Position numbers and translations under genes: made by a program
Assembly: GCF_000186345.1 (NCBI RefSeq)
Contig: NC_014962.1
Location: 248,001-312,000, forward strand
Direction of reading: 5' to 3'
DNA length: 64,000 nucleotides
DNA from: Isosphaera pallida ATCC 43644
GTDB taxonomy: Bacteria; Planctomycetota; Planctomycetia; Isosphaerales; Isosphaeraceae
Shown: positions 1 through 8,468 of the stretch, in pieces
How the letters are laid out: every line of letters begins with the position of its first letter
How positions within the stretch are numbered: the first letter of the stretch is position 1
The notes under the pieces: model-generated
The model's database searches: none
The model's input: only the letters and a program-made list of their open reading frames with translations
What the model was told of the DNA's origin: nothing

Positions 1-2
1 CC

Positions 3-1919
3 GACTGTCTGGGCCATTTGGGAATCGCCCGCGAGATCGCCGCGGTCTTCGGCAAGCCTCCTGTGGTCATGCCCGACCCCAACCCTCCGGTCGGCGGTCC
101 TGACGTGGCGAGTCTCGCGGCGGTCGAGAACCACGAGCCGGACCTGTGCCCCCGCTTCACCGCCCGGCTCCTCACCGGTGTCCGCGTCGGTCCTAGCCCT
201 TGGTGGCTCGTTCGCCGCCTCAAAACCCTGGGCCAGGATTCGGTCAACAATGTGGTCGATCTGACCAACTATGTCCTCTACGAACGCGGTCAACCCCTGC
301 ACGCCTATGACTTCGACCGTCTCGAAGGCCGCCGTCTGATCGTCCGCCGCGCCTCGGCCGGCGAGAAGCTCCACGCCTTGGACAAGACCGAATACTCCCT
401 CACCCCCGACATGCTAGTGATCGCCGACGCCCAACGCCCCGTCGCCCTCGCCGGTGTGATGGGTGGCTTGGCCACCGGCATCCAGCACGACACCGTCAAC
501 GTCCTACTCGAATCGGCCGCGTTTCACCCCCTGACCGTCCGCAAAACCGCGCGTGCCCTGGGACTCTCCTCCGCATCCAGTTTCCGGTTCGAGCGCCCCA
601 TCGACCCCGAGGCCGTCGATTGGGCCTCCCGACGCTGCGCTGAGTTGATCCTAGAGGTTGCCGGTGGCCAACTTCATCCCGGCGTCCTGGATACCCGACC
701 CCAACCCATTCCGCCTCGTCCCCCAGTTACCCTCCGCCTTGCTCAAATCGAGCGCGTGCTAGGCATCACCCTTGACCGCGATCGGGTCATCGGCATCCTC
801 GAAGCCCTAGGAATCCCGCTTTGTTCCCAACCCGAGGCCGAGCCTTTGGTCTTCCAGCCCCCCTCGTGGCGGTTGGATGTGGACCGCGAGATCGACCTCA
901 TCGAAGAAGTAGCGCGGATTCACGGCTACGAACAGATCCCCGAAGACCGCGTGGTGCCGATGGCCTGCTCGCGTCGTTCGCCCCGTGAACGGGTGGAATC
1001 GACGGTGCGAGAGACCCTCACGGCGCTAGGGTTCGACGAGGCGTACACCTTCAGTCTGGTGTCGGAGCGTTTGATAGCCCCCCTCCAGCCCGACTCGATC
1101 GCGGTCCAGCCGCCGCTGCGAACCGAGCATTCCAGCCGTTCGCGGGAAAACCTGCTGAGACCCAGCTTGGTTCCTAGTCTGCTCCAGGCTCGCCGTCACA
1201 ACGAAGCGCACGGGGTGACCGACGCCGATCTCTTCGAGATCGCCCATGTCTTCCTGCCCCGCGCCGGCCATGAGGTGCCTCTGGAACTGCCCCGCCTGGC
1301 GTGGGTTACCGGGCGCTCCTTCCTCGAAGCCAAAGGATGCGTGGAAGCCTTGTTGCGTCGCTTGCACATCGACGCCCCGTTGACCGCCACGCCAGTCCGC
1401 CGCGACCTGTTCGCCGAAGGACGCGCGGCGGTCTTGACCCTGGAGGGGGACCACCTCGGTTTCCTGGGCGAGCTGTCGGAGGCGTGGCGCGATCGGCTGG
1501 ACCTACGCAAGGTCTGCCGGGCGGTCGAGTTGGAGTTGGAGTGTCTGATTCGCCGGTCACAAACCACGGCAGTTTATCGACCGATCCCGACGACCCCCTC
1601 GATCGAGCGGGAACTGTCGATCATGGTGCCACGCGATTTGGAGTGGGCACGTGTCCAAGAAGCTGTGCGTGAGGCCGGCGGGCCGTTGCTGACGGCGATC
1701 ACCTTCCTGGACACCTTTGAGAGCGAACAGTTGGAACGTTATCGGGGTGGGTTGGAGGGACCCATCCACAGCTTGCACTTCGGCATGACCTTCCAAGATC
1801 CTGAACGCACCCTGACGGGAGCCGAGGTGGACGAGGTGGTGGCACGCATCTTCCGAACCTGCCATGAGCGCTTCCGGGCCGAAGTGGCGGGTCCACGGCC
1901 GTCGTGGACCTCCACCTGA
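3..1919 (+). CDS. pheT: Phenylalanyl-tRNA synthetase beta subunit (5' truncated by window)
   Basis: Catalyses charging of tRNA-Phe in the cytoplasm as the alpha2beta2 PheS/PheT enzyme. The open frame runs from the first bases of the window (DCLGHLGIAREIAA, which follows the usual NRPDCL motif), so the start codon and the N-terminal tRNA-binding domain lie upstream. Visible in order are the B3/B4 region (FRFERPIDPEAVDWASRR), a B5 domain with EIDLIEEVARIHGYEQIP, the catalytic-like core and a C-terminal FDX-ACB anticodon-binding domain from about PTTPSIERELSIMVPRD to the end. About 638 residues are present; a complete subunit is usually near 800. The gene converges on the glycosyltransferase at 1999. 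Assignment is secure; only the start is missing. Confidence 0.96.
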   Translation, partial: DCLGHLGIAREIAAVFGKPPVVMPDPNPPVGGPDVASLAAVENHEPDLCPRFTARLLTGVRVGPSPWWLVRRLKTLGQDSVNNVVDLTNYVLYERGQPLHAYDFDRLEGRRLIVRRASAGEKLHALDKTEYSLTPDMLVIADAQRPVALAGVMGGLATGIQHDTVNVLLESAAFHPLTVRKTARALGLSSASSFRFERPIDPEAVDWASRRCAELILEVAGGQLHPGVLDTRPQPIPPRPPVTLRLAQIERVLGITLDRDRVIGILEALGIPLCSQPEAEPLVFQPPSWRLDVDREIDLIEEVARIHGYEQIPEDRVVPMACSRRSPRERVESTVRETLTALGFDEAYTFSLVSERLIAPLQPDSIAVQPPLRTEHSSRSRENLLRPSLVPSLLQARRHNEAHGVTDADLFEIAHVFLPRAGHEVPLELPRLAWVTGRSFLEAKGCVEALLRRLHIDAPLTATPVRRDLFAEGRAAVLTLEGDHLGFLGELSEAWRDRLDLRKVCRAVELELECLIRRSQTTAVYRPIPTTPSIERELSIMVPRDLEWARVQEAVREAGGPLLTAITFLDTFESEQLERYRGGLEGPIHSLHFGMTFQDPERTLTGAEVDEVVARIFRTCHERFRAEVAGPRPSWTST

Positions 1920-1998
1920 GCCGCTCGGCCGGTCAGCTCGGTTAGGACGCGGTGGAGACGGGTTTTCGTCGATGAAGACCTGGCGCGACCGGATCAAA

Positions 1999-3255
1999 CT
2001 AAGAGACGTGGCGGTGATCCGGGACGTGTTCGGTTCGCCAGTCGGGGAAATCGCGGGTGGGTTCGACGTGCCGAGGCACCTCGGGAAAGGTTCGCCAGAG
2101 GAAGCTGCCGGCGCGTCGGGCGCGGCGATCGAGCCGGGAGGCGAAGGCGTCGCGCACTTCCACGAGTTCGTCGGCGACGATCCGGGCGAAACGGGATCGA
2201 CTGAAGGCCGCGACATGCCTCAAGCCCCGGTCGATGTGAAACTGGCGTTGGTCGGTGTCTTCGGCCAGACGCAACAGGGTTTGGGCCAAGGATTCGACAT
2301 CGAGCCGATCGAGGTAGATCGCCGCGTCGCCGCCCGCTTCGGTCAGAGCGCTGTTGCGGCAGGTCACAACCGGACAGCCGCAGGCCATTGCCTCGATCAC
2401 CGGCAGACCGAAGCCTTCGTAGTCAGAGGGATAGATCAGCGCGGTGGCTCCCGAAAGCCAGACGCGCAGCTGGGATTCGGGCAGGTAGCCCAAGTCGAGG
2501 ACGCCTTCGGGCAAGGTGGCAGGCAGGGCGTCGCCGGCGAAGGAAGGTTTGCCGCCCAAAACCAGACGTTCGGCCAGATGGGGGCGTTGGAGCCGCGCTG
2601 CTTGGTAGGCTTCAATGAGTAGGTCGATCCGGCGTCGGCGGGTTCGTTTGCCCAGAAAGAGAAAGTAGCGGTCCTCGTCACGCAACCCCGCAGCGCGTCG
2701 CGTTTCACGGGAGCGGACGCTGTCGCGGCGAACCGGCAGGAATTCCGGTCCGATGCCGGGATGAGCCACCACCACCCGCTGAGGCGGCACCTTCAAGCGA
2801 CTCATCACATCCCGAGCCGTGGCGTGCGAGGGGGTGAGAATCCGATGGGACCGGGAGGCCGTCAGGCGATAGCGCCAACCGTACCAGGCGCGTACCCGCC
2901 ACGAGAAGCTGGAGGGCTGAACAAACTGAATCACGTCGTGAATCACCGAGACCGTGGGACCGCGCCAGTGGGTGGGTACGAAATTGGCGGGGGCGAACAA
3001 AAAATCCCCCCGTTGCAGTAGCCGGCCCAGACCGAACCGCTCCCAGATCAACCCCGGCCAGTTGGCTCCCACCACCCGATACTCCAGGCCGTCGATTCGT
3101 GGCAACCGGGCCGGGGCGGTTGGGTCGGCCAGGGCCACCATAACCGGTTCCCACGGGGGCCCCACGACGGCCCATTCTTCCAGAAGGGTTTCCAGGTAGC
3201 GGCCCACCCCGGTGCGTTCCGGTGTCAAACGGCGGCCGTCGATGACGAGTCGCAT
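1999..3255 (-). CDS. Glycosyltransferase, GT4-like family
   Basis: Predicted nucleotide-sugar-dependent glycosyltransferase of the GT-B fold, 418 residues. The N-terminal Rossmann half opens with MRLVIDGRRL and a TGVGRYLETLL loop typical of GT4 enzymes. The C-terminal half carries the donor-binding segment YEGFGLPVIEAMACGCPVV followed by SALTEAGGDAAIYLD, which contains the EX7E-type acidic pair. ATG at 3255 is preceded by a GAGGGG ribosome-binding sequence. It converges on pheT with an 80-base gap and has no co-directional partner, so the acceptor is unknown; cell-surface polysaccharide or lipid glycosylation is the likely role. Confidence 0.9.
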   Translation of the reverse strand: MRLVIDGRRLTPERTGVGRYLETLLEEWAVVGPPWEPVMVALADPTAPARLPRIDGLEYRVVGANWPGLIWERFGLGRLLQRGDFLFAPANFVPTHWRGPTVSVIHDVIQFVQPSSFSWRVRAWYGWRYRLTASRSHRILTPSHATARDVMSRLKVPPQRVVVAHPGIGPEFLPVRRDSVRSRETRRAAGLRDEDRYFLFLGKRTRRRRIDLLIEAYQAARLQRPHLAERLVLGGKPSFAGDALPATLPEGVLDLGYLPESQLRVWLSGATALIYPSDYEGFGLPVIEAMACGCPVVTCRNSALTEAGGDAAIYLDRLDVESLAQTLLRLAEDTDQRQFHIDRGLRHVAAFSRSRFARIVADELVEVRDAFASRLDRRARRAGSFLWRTFPEVPRHVEPTRDFPDWRTEHVPDHRHVS

Positions 3256-3381
3256 AACCCCTCGTTGCCTCGCTCCACGCCGTCGCGGTCGAGTCTATCC
3301 TGGCGTCGCGTCCGTGTGTCCGCGCATTGCTCGCCCGCGTGTCCACCACACCCTTCCTGTTGATCGAGAGACCCCGCGACC

Positions 3382-3882
3382 ATGAACCCAACTCCAACCA
3401 CACAGACGCCCGGCCTCAATCCATCCGTGAACCCGACCATGCGATTGTACATGATCGAGGCGACCGTCCGCGACCATGCCGCCGCCGTCTCCTGGCTGCG
3501 CGACGTGGTGGGCTTCGCATTGTTGTGGCACGACGTCCCCCGGCGTTTCGCCCTGTTCGAGATCGCTCCCGGCGGGGTCCACCTGGCGGTCAAGACTCGC
3601 TCTTCCAACCACCTCGCCGCCGATACGACCTGGGACCCGTCGGAGCAACCACTCGCGTTTCCTCAACGGATCACCTTCGAGACTGATGACTTAGAGGCGA
3701 CCGTGGCCGCCCTTAGCGCCCGGAACGCTCGATTGGGACCGATCACCGACCACCCTGATGAAGGCTACCGCAAGGTCAAACTCCTGCCGCCGCCCGGCGT
3801 CGAGTTGGAGGTGGCGATCTTCGGCTGGACCAGCGACAAGGTTCGTGGCAGCATCACCGCCCACGCCGCCGAGGCACGCTAG
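3382..3882 (+). CDS. VOC (glyoxalase/bleomycin-resistance fold) family protein
   Basis: A 166-residue protein of the vicinal-oxygen-chelate superfamily. After a proline/threonine-rich start of about 19 residues it has one full VOC module: MRLYMIEATVRDHAAAVSWL, a strand ending GGVHLAVKT, then RITFETDDLEATVAAL and a closing GVELEVAIFGW. The family covers metal-dependent glyoxalases, dioxygenases and antibiotic-binding proteins, and nothing here fixes a substrate. ATG 3382 is used; an internal ATG at 3439 would remove the low-complexity leader and is a credible alternative. It starts 126 bases from the divergent glycosyltransferase gene. Confidence 0.8.
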   Translation: MNPTPTTQTPGLNPSVNPTMRLYMIEATVRDHAAAVSWLRDVVGFALLWHDVPRRFALFEIAPGGVHLAVKTRSSNHLAADTTWDPSEQPLAFPQRITFETDDLEATVAALSARNARLGPITDHPDEGYRKVKLLPPPGVELEVAIFGWTSDKVRGSITAHAAEAR

Positions 3883-4211
3883 GCTTAATTGACAATCGCC
3901 CGAGGCGTTCCCATCAAGGACCGAGTTGTGGGAAGCAACTGCTCCCTTCCTTTGCCCTGTGCTTACCCGACTCCGGCGAGGCTGGAGATCATCGGGTGAC
4001 CGGACCACGGAGAGATCGGAGCCGTTCTTGGGACTTGAACGGACTGGAGAATCGTCCTCGTGCTTGAGTCGATACCAGATGAGAAGAAGTCCAGCTTGGA
4101 AGTCGCTTCCGCGCATCGATCGGCGCGCGCTCAGTTCAACTCATGATCTCAATAGGGAGTTTCCTTTCGGAATTGCGATTCAGGTTCGAGTCGCTAAACG
4201 GCGAGACCTTG
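3883..4211. other. Intergenic gap, VOC gene to porin
   Basis: About 330 bases between two co-directional genes. It should hold the porin promoter. I see no convincing hairpin, RNA gene or small coding frame. Confidence 0.5.
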
Positions 4212-5990
4212 ATGAGTGTGTTGTGTGCAGCGAATCGAACAACCCTGCTTGGAACAACGCTGCTGATCGTCGCAAGCGGATTGGTTCTGGCCCTGCCCGG
4301 CGCAAATCAGAGCGCGTTCCACCCTCTCCGCGACGACGAGGAACCTCCACGGGTCGGTGGCGACCTCACCCTGGTCGGCTCGCTCCGTCTCCCGCCGCGG
4401 CTAACGACGGAGACTCCGGCGGGTCAGAACGCGGGTGAGTCCACTCCAACCCCGGCGTTGACCTTGCCTCCCCCGCTTTTGCTCAATCTACCGGTGGCCG
4501 GGAACGAGTCTCGTCGTGGGACAGAACCGTCTGGTCCACTCATCGTCACCCCTGACCACGTGTTTCAACCGACGAGCGACCAGCGGCGATCTGCCCCTGC
4601 ATCGTTGGTGGGTGAACTGCCGCCTTGGTTGGAGGGAACCCGCTTTGGTTTCTCCAACTCGGTTGCTTCGGATCATCATCAACCACGGGCCGTTACACCA
4701 TCGGAAACGATTCGGGAGTCACCCCGTCGGATCGAAGAATCGACGCGCGACGATCAGAAGGAGACGAGTGACCTGGAGTCGAAGTGGCGTCTGAGTCACG
4801 ATCCTGATCGCGGTCTGCGGTTGGAACTGCGTGAACCGAACGGACCACCCTCATCTTACGACCTGACGATCGGCTTTCAAAATCAAATCCGTTACTTCGG
4901 CTTCGTGCCTGGAGCGCGCCAGTGGACTGACTCCACCGGCGCGAAACGGTCGATCACCCCGCAAAGCCAGTTTCAATATGTTCGCGGGCGGTTGACCTTC
5001 GAGGGACACGCGATCACGCCGCGACTTGGGTTCCTGACCACGATTGACTTCAACACGGTGCAGGCCAACCCCCAGGTGACGTTTCAGGTGGGTTGGCTGA
5101 GTTACGACCTGTCCGAGCGCTGGCGTTTGCACATAGGCAAAGGTCGTGTTCCCGGCGTTCGGGAATGGCAGGAGCCTCACCGCTTCGTCCTCGGGGTGGA
5201 TCGCACAATGGCGACCACCTTCTTTCGCCCTGGTTTCAGTCCAGGGATTTGGTTGAGGGGTGATTTGGGACAGGATTGGCCCCTGATTCTTTTCCTGGGC
5301 AATGGTTACGACGCGGGCACGCTCAGCGTCAACGACCTAGATCTCAACCCGGTCGTCTCGGCCAACCTCGCCTGGGAGCCGTTGGGTGCCTTCGGAAACG
5401 GGTACTCCGATCTGGAGACCGAGCAAGGGTTGCGGATTCGTCTAGGACACACCCTCACCGCGAGTCGTCAGGGCCGTTCCCTTCAGCAATCGCTCGGGAA
5501 TTTCGGGCCGGAGGAGACCCGCGTTCGTTTGACCGACGGCACGCCGTTGACCGCGCCCAGCGCGTTGGGACCGGGGATCACGGTACAGCGTTACAATCTC
5601 ATGCTCGCCACCGTGGACGCGGCGATCAAAAGCGGACGGGGATGGAGTCTCAGCGGCGAATATTTTTTTCGGACAATCGACGGGATCGAAACCAACGCCC
5701 CCGCGGTGACGACCTCGTTGTTCCAGCACGGGTTTTTCGCGCAGGGAGGCTGGTTTCTGGTGCCGGAACGCCTTGAACTGTTCGGGCGGACCTCGTGGGT
5801 TTTCGGAGGGCAGGGGACCGCCCGGGAATACGTGATGGGTGTCAACCTCCGACCCACTGGCTCGTTCAACTGGTGCGTTACCGGCGACGTCGTTTTGATC
5901 GAGGACAGCGCCGCCGAACAGGTCCGAACCAACTACCGGGCGGGCGACACCGGAACCTTGGTGCGGATCCAGATGGTCACCGCGTTTTGA
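4212..5990 (+). CDS. Outer-membrane porin (phosphate-selective porin O/P-like)
   Basis: Predicted outer-membrane beta-barrel channel of about 592 residues. ATG 4212 is chosen because it gives a clean signal peptide (MSVLCAANRTTLLGTTLLIV...LALPGA); an in-frame ATG at 4143 would add 23 residues in front. A proline- and charge-rich linker occupies roughly residues 30-220. The rest alternates aromatic and polar residues as in a barrel: NQIRYFGFVPGARQWTDS, FQYVRGRLTFEGH, LGFLTTIDFNT, WRLHIGKGRVPGVREW, and it ends with an aromatic (VTAF). The pattern matches planctomycete proteins annotated as porins of the OprO/OprP type; specificity for phosphate is not shown. Confidence 0.78.
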   Translation: MSVLCAANRTTLLGTTLLIVASGLVLALPGANQSAFHPLRDDEEPPRVGGDLTLVGSLRLPPRLTTETPAGQNAGESTPTPALTLPPPLLLNLPVAGNESRRGTEPSGPLIVTPDHVFQPTSDQRRSAPASLVGELPPWLEGTRFGFSNSVASDHHQPRAVTPSETIRESPRRIEESTRDDQKETSDLESKWRLSHDPDRGLRLELREPNGPPSSYDLTIGFQNQIRYFGFVPGARQWTDSTGAKRSITPQSQFQYVRGRLTFEGHAITPRLGFLTTIDFNTVQANPQVTFQVGWLSYDLSERWRLHIGKGRVPGVREWQEPHRFVLGVDRTMATTFFRPGFSPGIWLRGDLGQDWPLILFLGNGYDAGTLSVNDLDLNPVVSANLAWEPLGAFGNGYSDLETEQGLRIRLGHTLTASRQGRSLQQSLGNFGPEETRVRLTDGTPLTAPSALGPGITVQRYNLMLATVDAAIKSGRGWSLSGEYFFRTIDGIETNAPAVTTSLFQHGFFAQGGWFLVPERLELFGRTSWVFGGQGTAREYVMGVNLRPTGSFNWCVTGDVVLIEDSAAEQVRTNYRAGDTGTLVRIQMVTAF

Positions 5991-6132
5991 GTCGAACGCG
6001 GGTTGCCGCGTCGCAAGGTTGTGCGTCTGCCCGCGGAGTTTTATGATCGGGGGTGGGTCGTGGTCCGAGTCGCGCCAAGGGGCGTGGATCGAGCCCAGGA
6101 AACAGAGGAATTCTCCAGACGAGAAAAAGCGC

Positions 6133-7473
6133 ATGTGTGGACGCCGTCCCATTCCCCTGGGGATTGTCGGGTGGGTTGCCCTGGGATCGAGCGCTGCGGC
6201 GGCGGAGTGGCCCCAAGCTGAACCCGGGCCGCCGAATGTGCTGATGATCGTCTCGGATGACCAGGGTTGGCGCGATCATGGCTTCATGGGTTCTCGGCAA
6301 GTGCGGACTCCTCATCTGGACCGCCTGGCCCGCGAGGGGGCCGTGTTCGTCAACGGCTCGGTGCCGACTTCGCTTTGTCGGGCCAGCCTGGCGACGCTGT
6401 TGACCGGGCGTTACGCGCATCAACACAAAATCTGTTGCAACGATCCGCCCAAGGGGATCGACCGCGACCGGATGCTGCCCTATCTCAGCCACGCGCCCAC
6501 AATCCCTCGTCTGCTGGCCCAACGAGGCTACGCCTGCCTTCAGACCGGCAAGTTCTGGGAGGGACACTACTCCAACGGCGGCTTCACCCACGGCATGACC
6601 ACCGAGGGACGCCACGGCGGACCCGGTTTGGCCATTGGCCGTGAGACGCTCGAACCGATCGACGAGTTCCTCGACCGCGACCGCCAGGGCAAGCCGTTTT
6701 TCATCTGGTACGCCCCAATGATGCCTCACTTGCCGCACAACCCTCCCCAACGCCTGCTCGAACGCAATCAGGCTATCGGGAACGATCCGCGCCTCGCCAA
6801 GTATCATGCGATGTGCGAATGGTTCGATGAAACGGTAGGTCAGGTGCTCAGCCGTCTGGAAACGCGCGGCCTGCTGGAGAACTTGTTGGTGGTTTACGTG
6901 GTGGACAACGGTTGGGTGCAGGCCGAAGGTCCGCCGCGACCCAACGACCAATTTCTGACCCGCAGCAAAAACAGCCCTTATGACGCCGGTTTGCGTACCC
7001 CGATCATCTTCTGGCGTCCGGGAGTGATCCCGCCGGGACGTTACGAGGACCTGGTCTCCACGATCGACCTGGCACCCACCATTCTAGCGGCTTGCGGGGT
7101 GGATTGGCCTCACGAGTTGGATCGGCCTCCCGGTCTGGATCTCAACCCCCGTGCGCAGGGCGGACCCCCTTTGGAACGCGAGGCGGTTTTTGGTGAACTG
7201 TTCACTCATGATTGCGTCGAACTCGGCAAGCCGCGGCTGAGTCTGACGCATCGTTGGATCCGTCGCGGCAACGACAAGCTGATCGTGCCCACCGGCGAGG
7301 CCGCGCCGGAACTCTACGACCTGGCCACCGACCCCGACGAACAAACCAATCTGGCGGCTCAACGTCCCGAGGTGGTCGCAGAGCTTCGCCGGTTGATCGA
7401 CGCCTGGTGGGATCCCCAAGCCATTGAAGCGGACGTTCCGGCCACGCCCCGCGACTCAGGTTCGTCACCCTAG
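6133..7473 (+). CDS. Secreted sulfatase (type I, formylglycine-dependent)
   Basis: Predicted exported sulfate-ester hydrolase of about 446 residues. ATG 6133 gives a signal peptide (MCGRRPIPLGIVGWVALGSS then AAAAEWP). The metal-binding start VLMIVSDDQGWRDHG and the active-site segment SLCRASLATLLTGRYAHQH are both clear. The cysteine that would be converted to formylglycine is present, but the motif reads C-R-A-S-L instead of C-x-P/A-S-R. A DNG motif (VVYVVDNGW) and a C-terminal LYDLATDPDEQTNLA segment, typical of the family, follow. Planctomycetes use such enzymes on sulfated polysaccharides; the substrate here is unknown. It follows the porin by 142 bases and may form a small uptake unit with it. 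Confidence 0.88.
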   Translation: MCGRRPIPLGIVGWVALGSSAAAAEWPQAEPGPPNVLMIVSDDQGWRDHGFMGSRQVRTPHLDRLAREGAVFVNGSVPTSLCRASLATLLTGRYAHQHKICCNDPPKGIDRDRMLPYLSHAPTIPRLLAQRGYACLQTGKFWEGHYSNGGFTHGMTTEGRHGGPGLAIGRETLEPIDEFLDRDRQGKPFFIWYAPMMPHLPHNPPQRLLERNQAIGNDPRLAKYHAMCEWFDETVGQVLSRLETRGLLENLLVVYVVDNGWVQAEGPPRPNDQFLTRSKNSPYDAGLRTPIIFWRPGVIPPGRYEDLVSTIDLAPTILAACGVDWPHELDRPPGLDLNPRAQGGPPLEREAVFGELFTHDCVELGKPRLSLTHRWIRRGNDKLIVPTGEAAPELYDLATDPDEQTNLAAQRPEVVAELRRLIDAWWDPQAIEADVPATPRDSGSSP

Positions 7474-7580
7474 ATCCCAACGTCAGGCCAGTCGCGGTTG
7501 ACGACTGGGCCGGTTCGGTTAGACTGCCCCAACGCGACGGCGCGCCCCGCAACGCCCCGCCCCGAGGAAGGAGCCTCCAA

Positions 7581-8465
7581 GTGTCCAGCACGGCGACGAC
7601 AATGACCGACCCGGCCGAATCGGCCCGCCTGGGCTTGGCTCTCCCGCCCGTTTCGGCGCGGTCTTGTCTCCCTTTGCCGTCGCCGTCCCGCTTGGGTTGG
7701 GAGTCCAGTCTGCCAGCGCGGGTGTGGCGGGCTTGGCGTCGCGGAGGACTGCCCTACCTGCGTCACAAGGCGATGCGGCGGCTTTTGGAGCGTTGGCCTG
7801 GACTCAAGCGTCGTTGGCTCTATGCCGATCCCCGCGACTACTGGACCCTGCGGGGCGGTCACGACTACTTTCTCGAACAGGAGGGCCAACCGGCCCGCGC
7901 GCGTCGGGCCGAATGGATGGCCGAACGGGTTGCTCAACTCCGACCCCGCTCGATTCTCGAAGTCGGCTGCGGTTACGGCAAGCAGCTGGTGGCGCTGAGG
8001 CGTCGCTTGGGCGAGGAGGTACGCTTAGTCGGGGTCGATTTCAGCCCCAGCCAGCTAGACACCGCGCGGCGTCACCTAGACGATCACGGCGTCCGGCGGG
8101 TCGATCTCGTCCAGGCCGACGGCGTGTGTCTGCCGTTCGCCGACGCCTCGTTCGATCTCGTGTTCACCTCGGCGGTTATTCTGCACAACCCGCCCCAGCA
8201 GGCCGAGGCGATCCGGCGCGAGGTGGTCCGGGTGGCGCGACGGTTCGCGGTCCATAACGAAGATGTCAACATCACCTACAACCGTTACGGCTACGACACC
8301 GCCGCCTGGTACCGCGCGCGGGGAATCGTGCTGATCGAATGCACCCCGATCCCTCTGGACCAGGCCGAGGAGGCGGCGGTGAGTCAGTTCTGCGTCGCCT
8401 GTTTGGACCGCGACGAGCAGACCCGGATTGACGCCGACGCCCACCCTTGCCTTCTCGACCACTGA
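7581..8465 (+). CDS. SAM-dependent methyltransferase (class I)
   Basis: A 294-residue protein with a Rossmann methyltransferase core. The SAM motif I is ILEVGCGYGKQLVAL near residue 135, followed by VGVDFSPSQL (acidic end of strand 2), DLVQADGVCLPFAD and a post-I segment FDLVFTSAVILHNPP. The N-terminal 110 residues are basic (KAMRRLLERWPGLKRRW) and carry no domain I know. GTG 7581 is supported by a GAGGAAGGAG Shine-Dalgarno. It is the first gene of the co-directional surface-biosynthesis block, 3 bases upstream of the flippase-like gene, so methylation of a glycan or lipid is likely but not shown. Confidence 0.88.
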   Translation: MSSTATTMTDPAESARLGLALPPVSARSCLPLPSPSRLGWESSLPARVWRAWRRGGLPYLRHKAMRRLLERWPGLKRRWLYADPRDYWTLRGGHDYFLEQEGQPARARRAEWMAERVAQLRPRSILEVGCGYGKQLVALRRRLGEEVRLVGVDFSPSQLDTARRHLDDHGVRRVDLVQADGVCLPFADASFDLVFTSAVILHNPPQQAEAIRREVVRVARRFAVHNEDVNITYNRYGYDTAAWYRARGIVLIECTPIPLDQAEEAAVSQFCVACLDRDEQTRIDADAHPCLLDH

Positions 8466-8468
8466 TTC

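Noticed and set aside
5977-6951. 324-residue minus-strand frame across the sulfatase
   Set aside because: It overlaps a gene with clear motifs on the other strand; a mirror frame caused by high GC.
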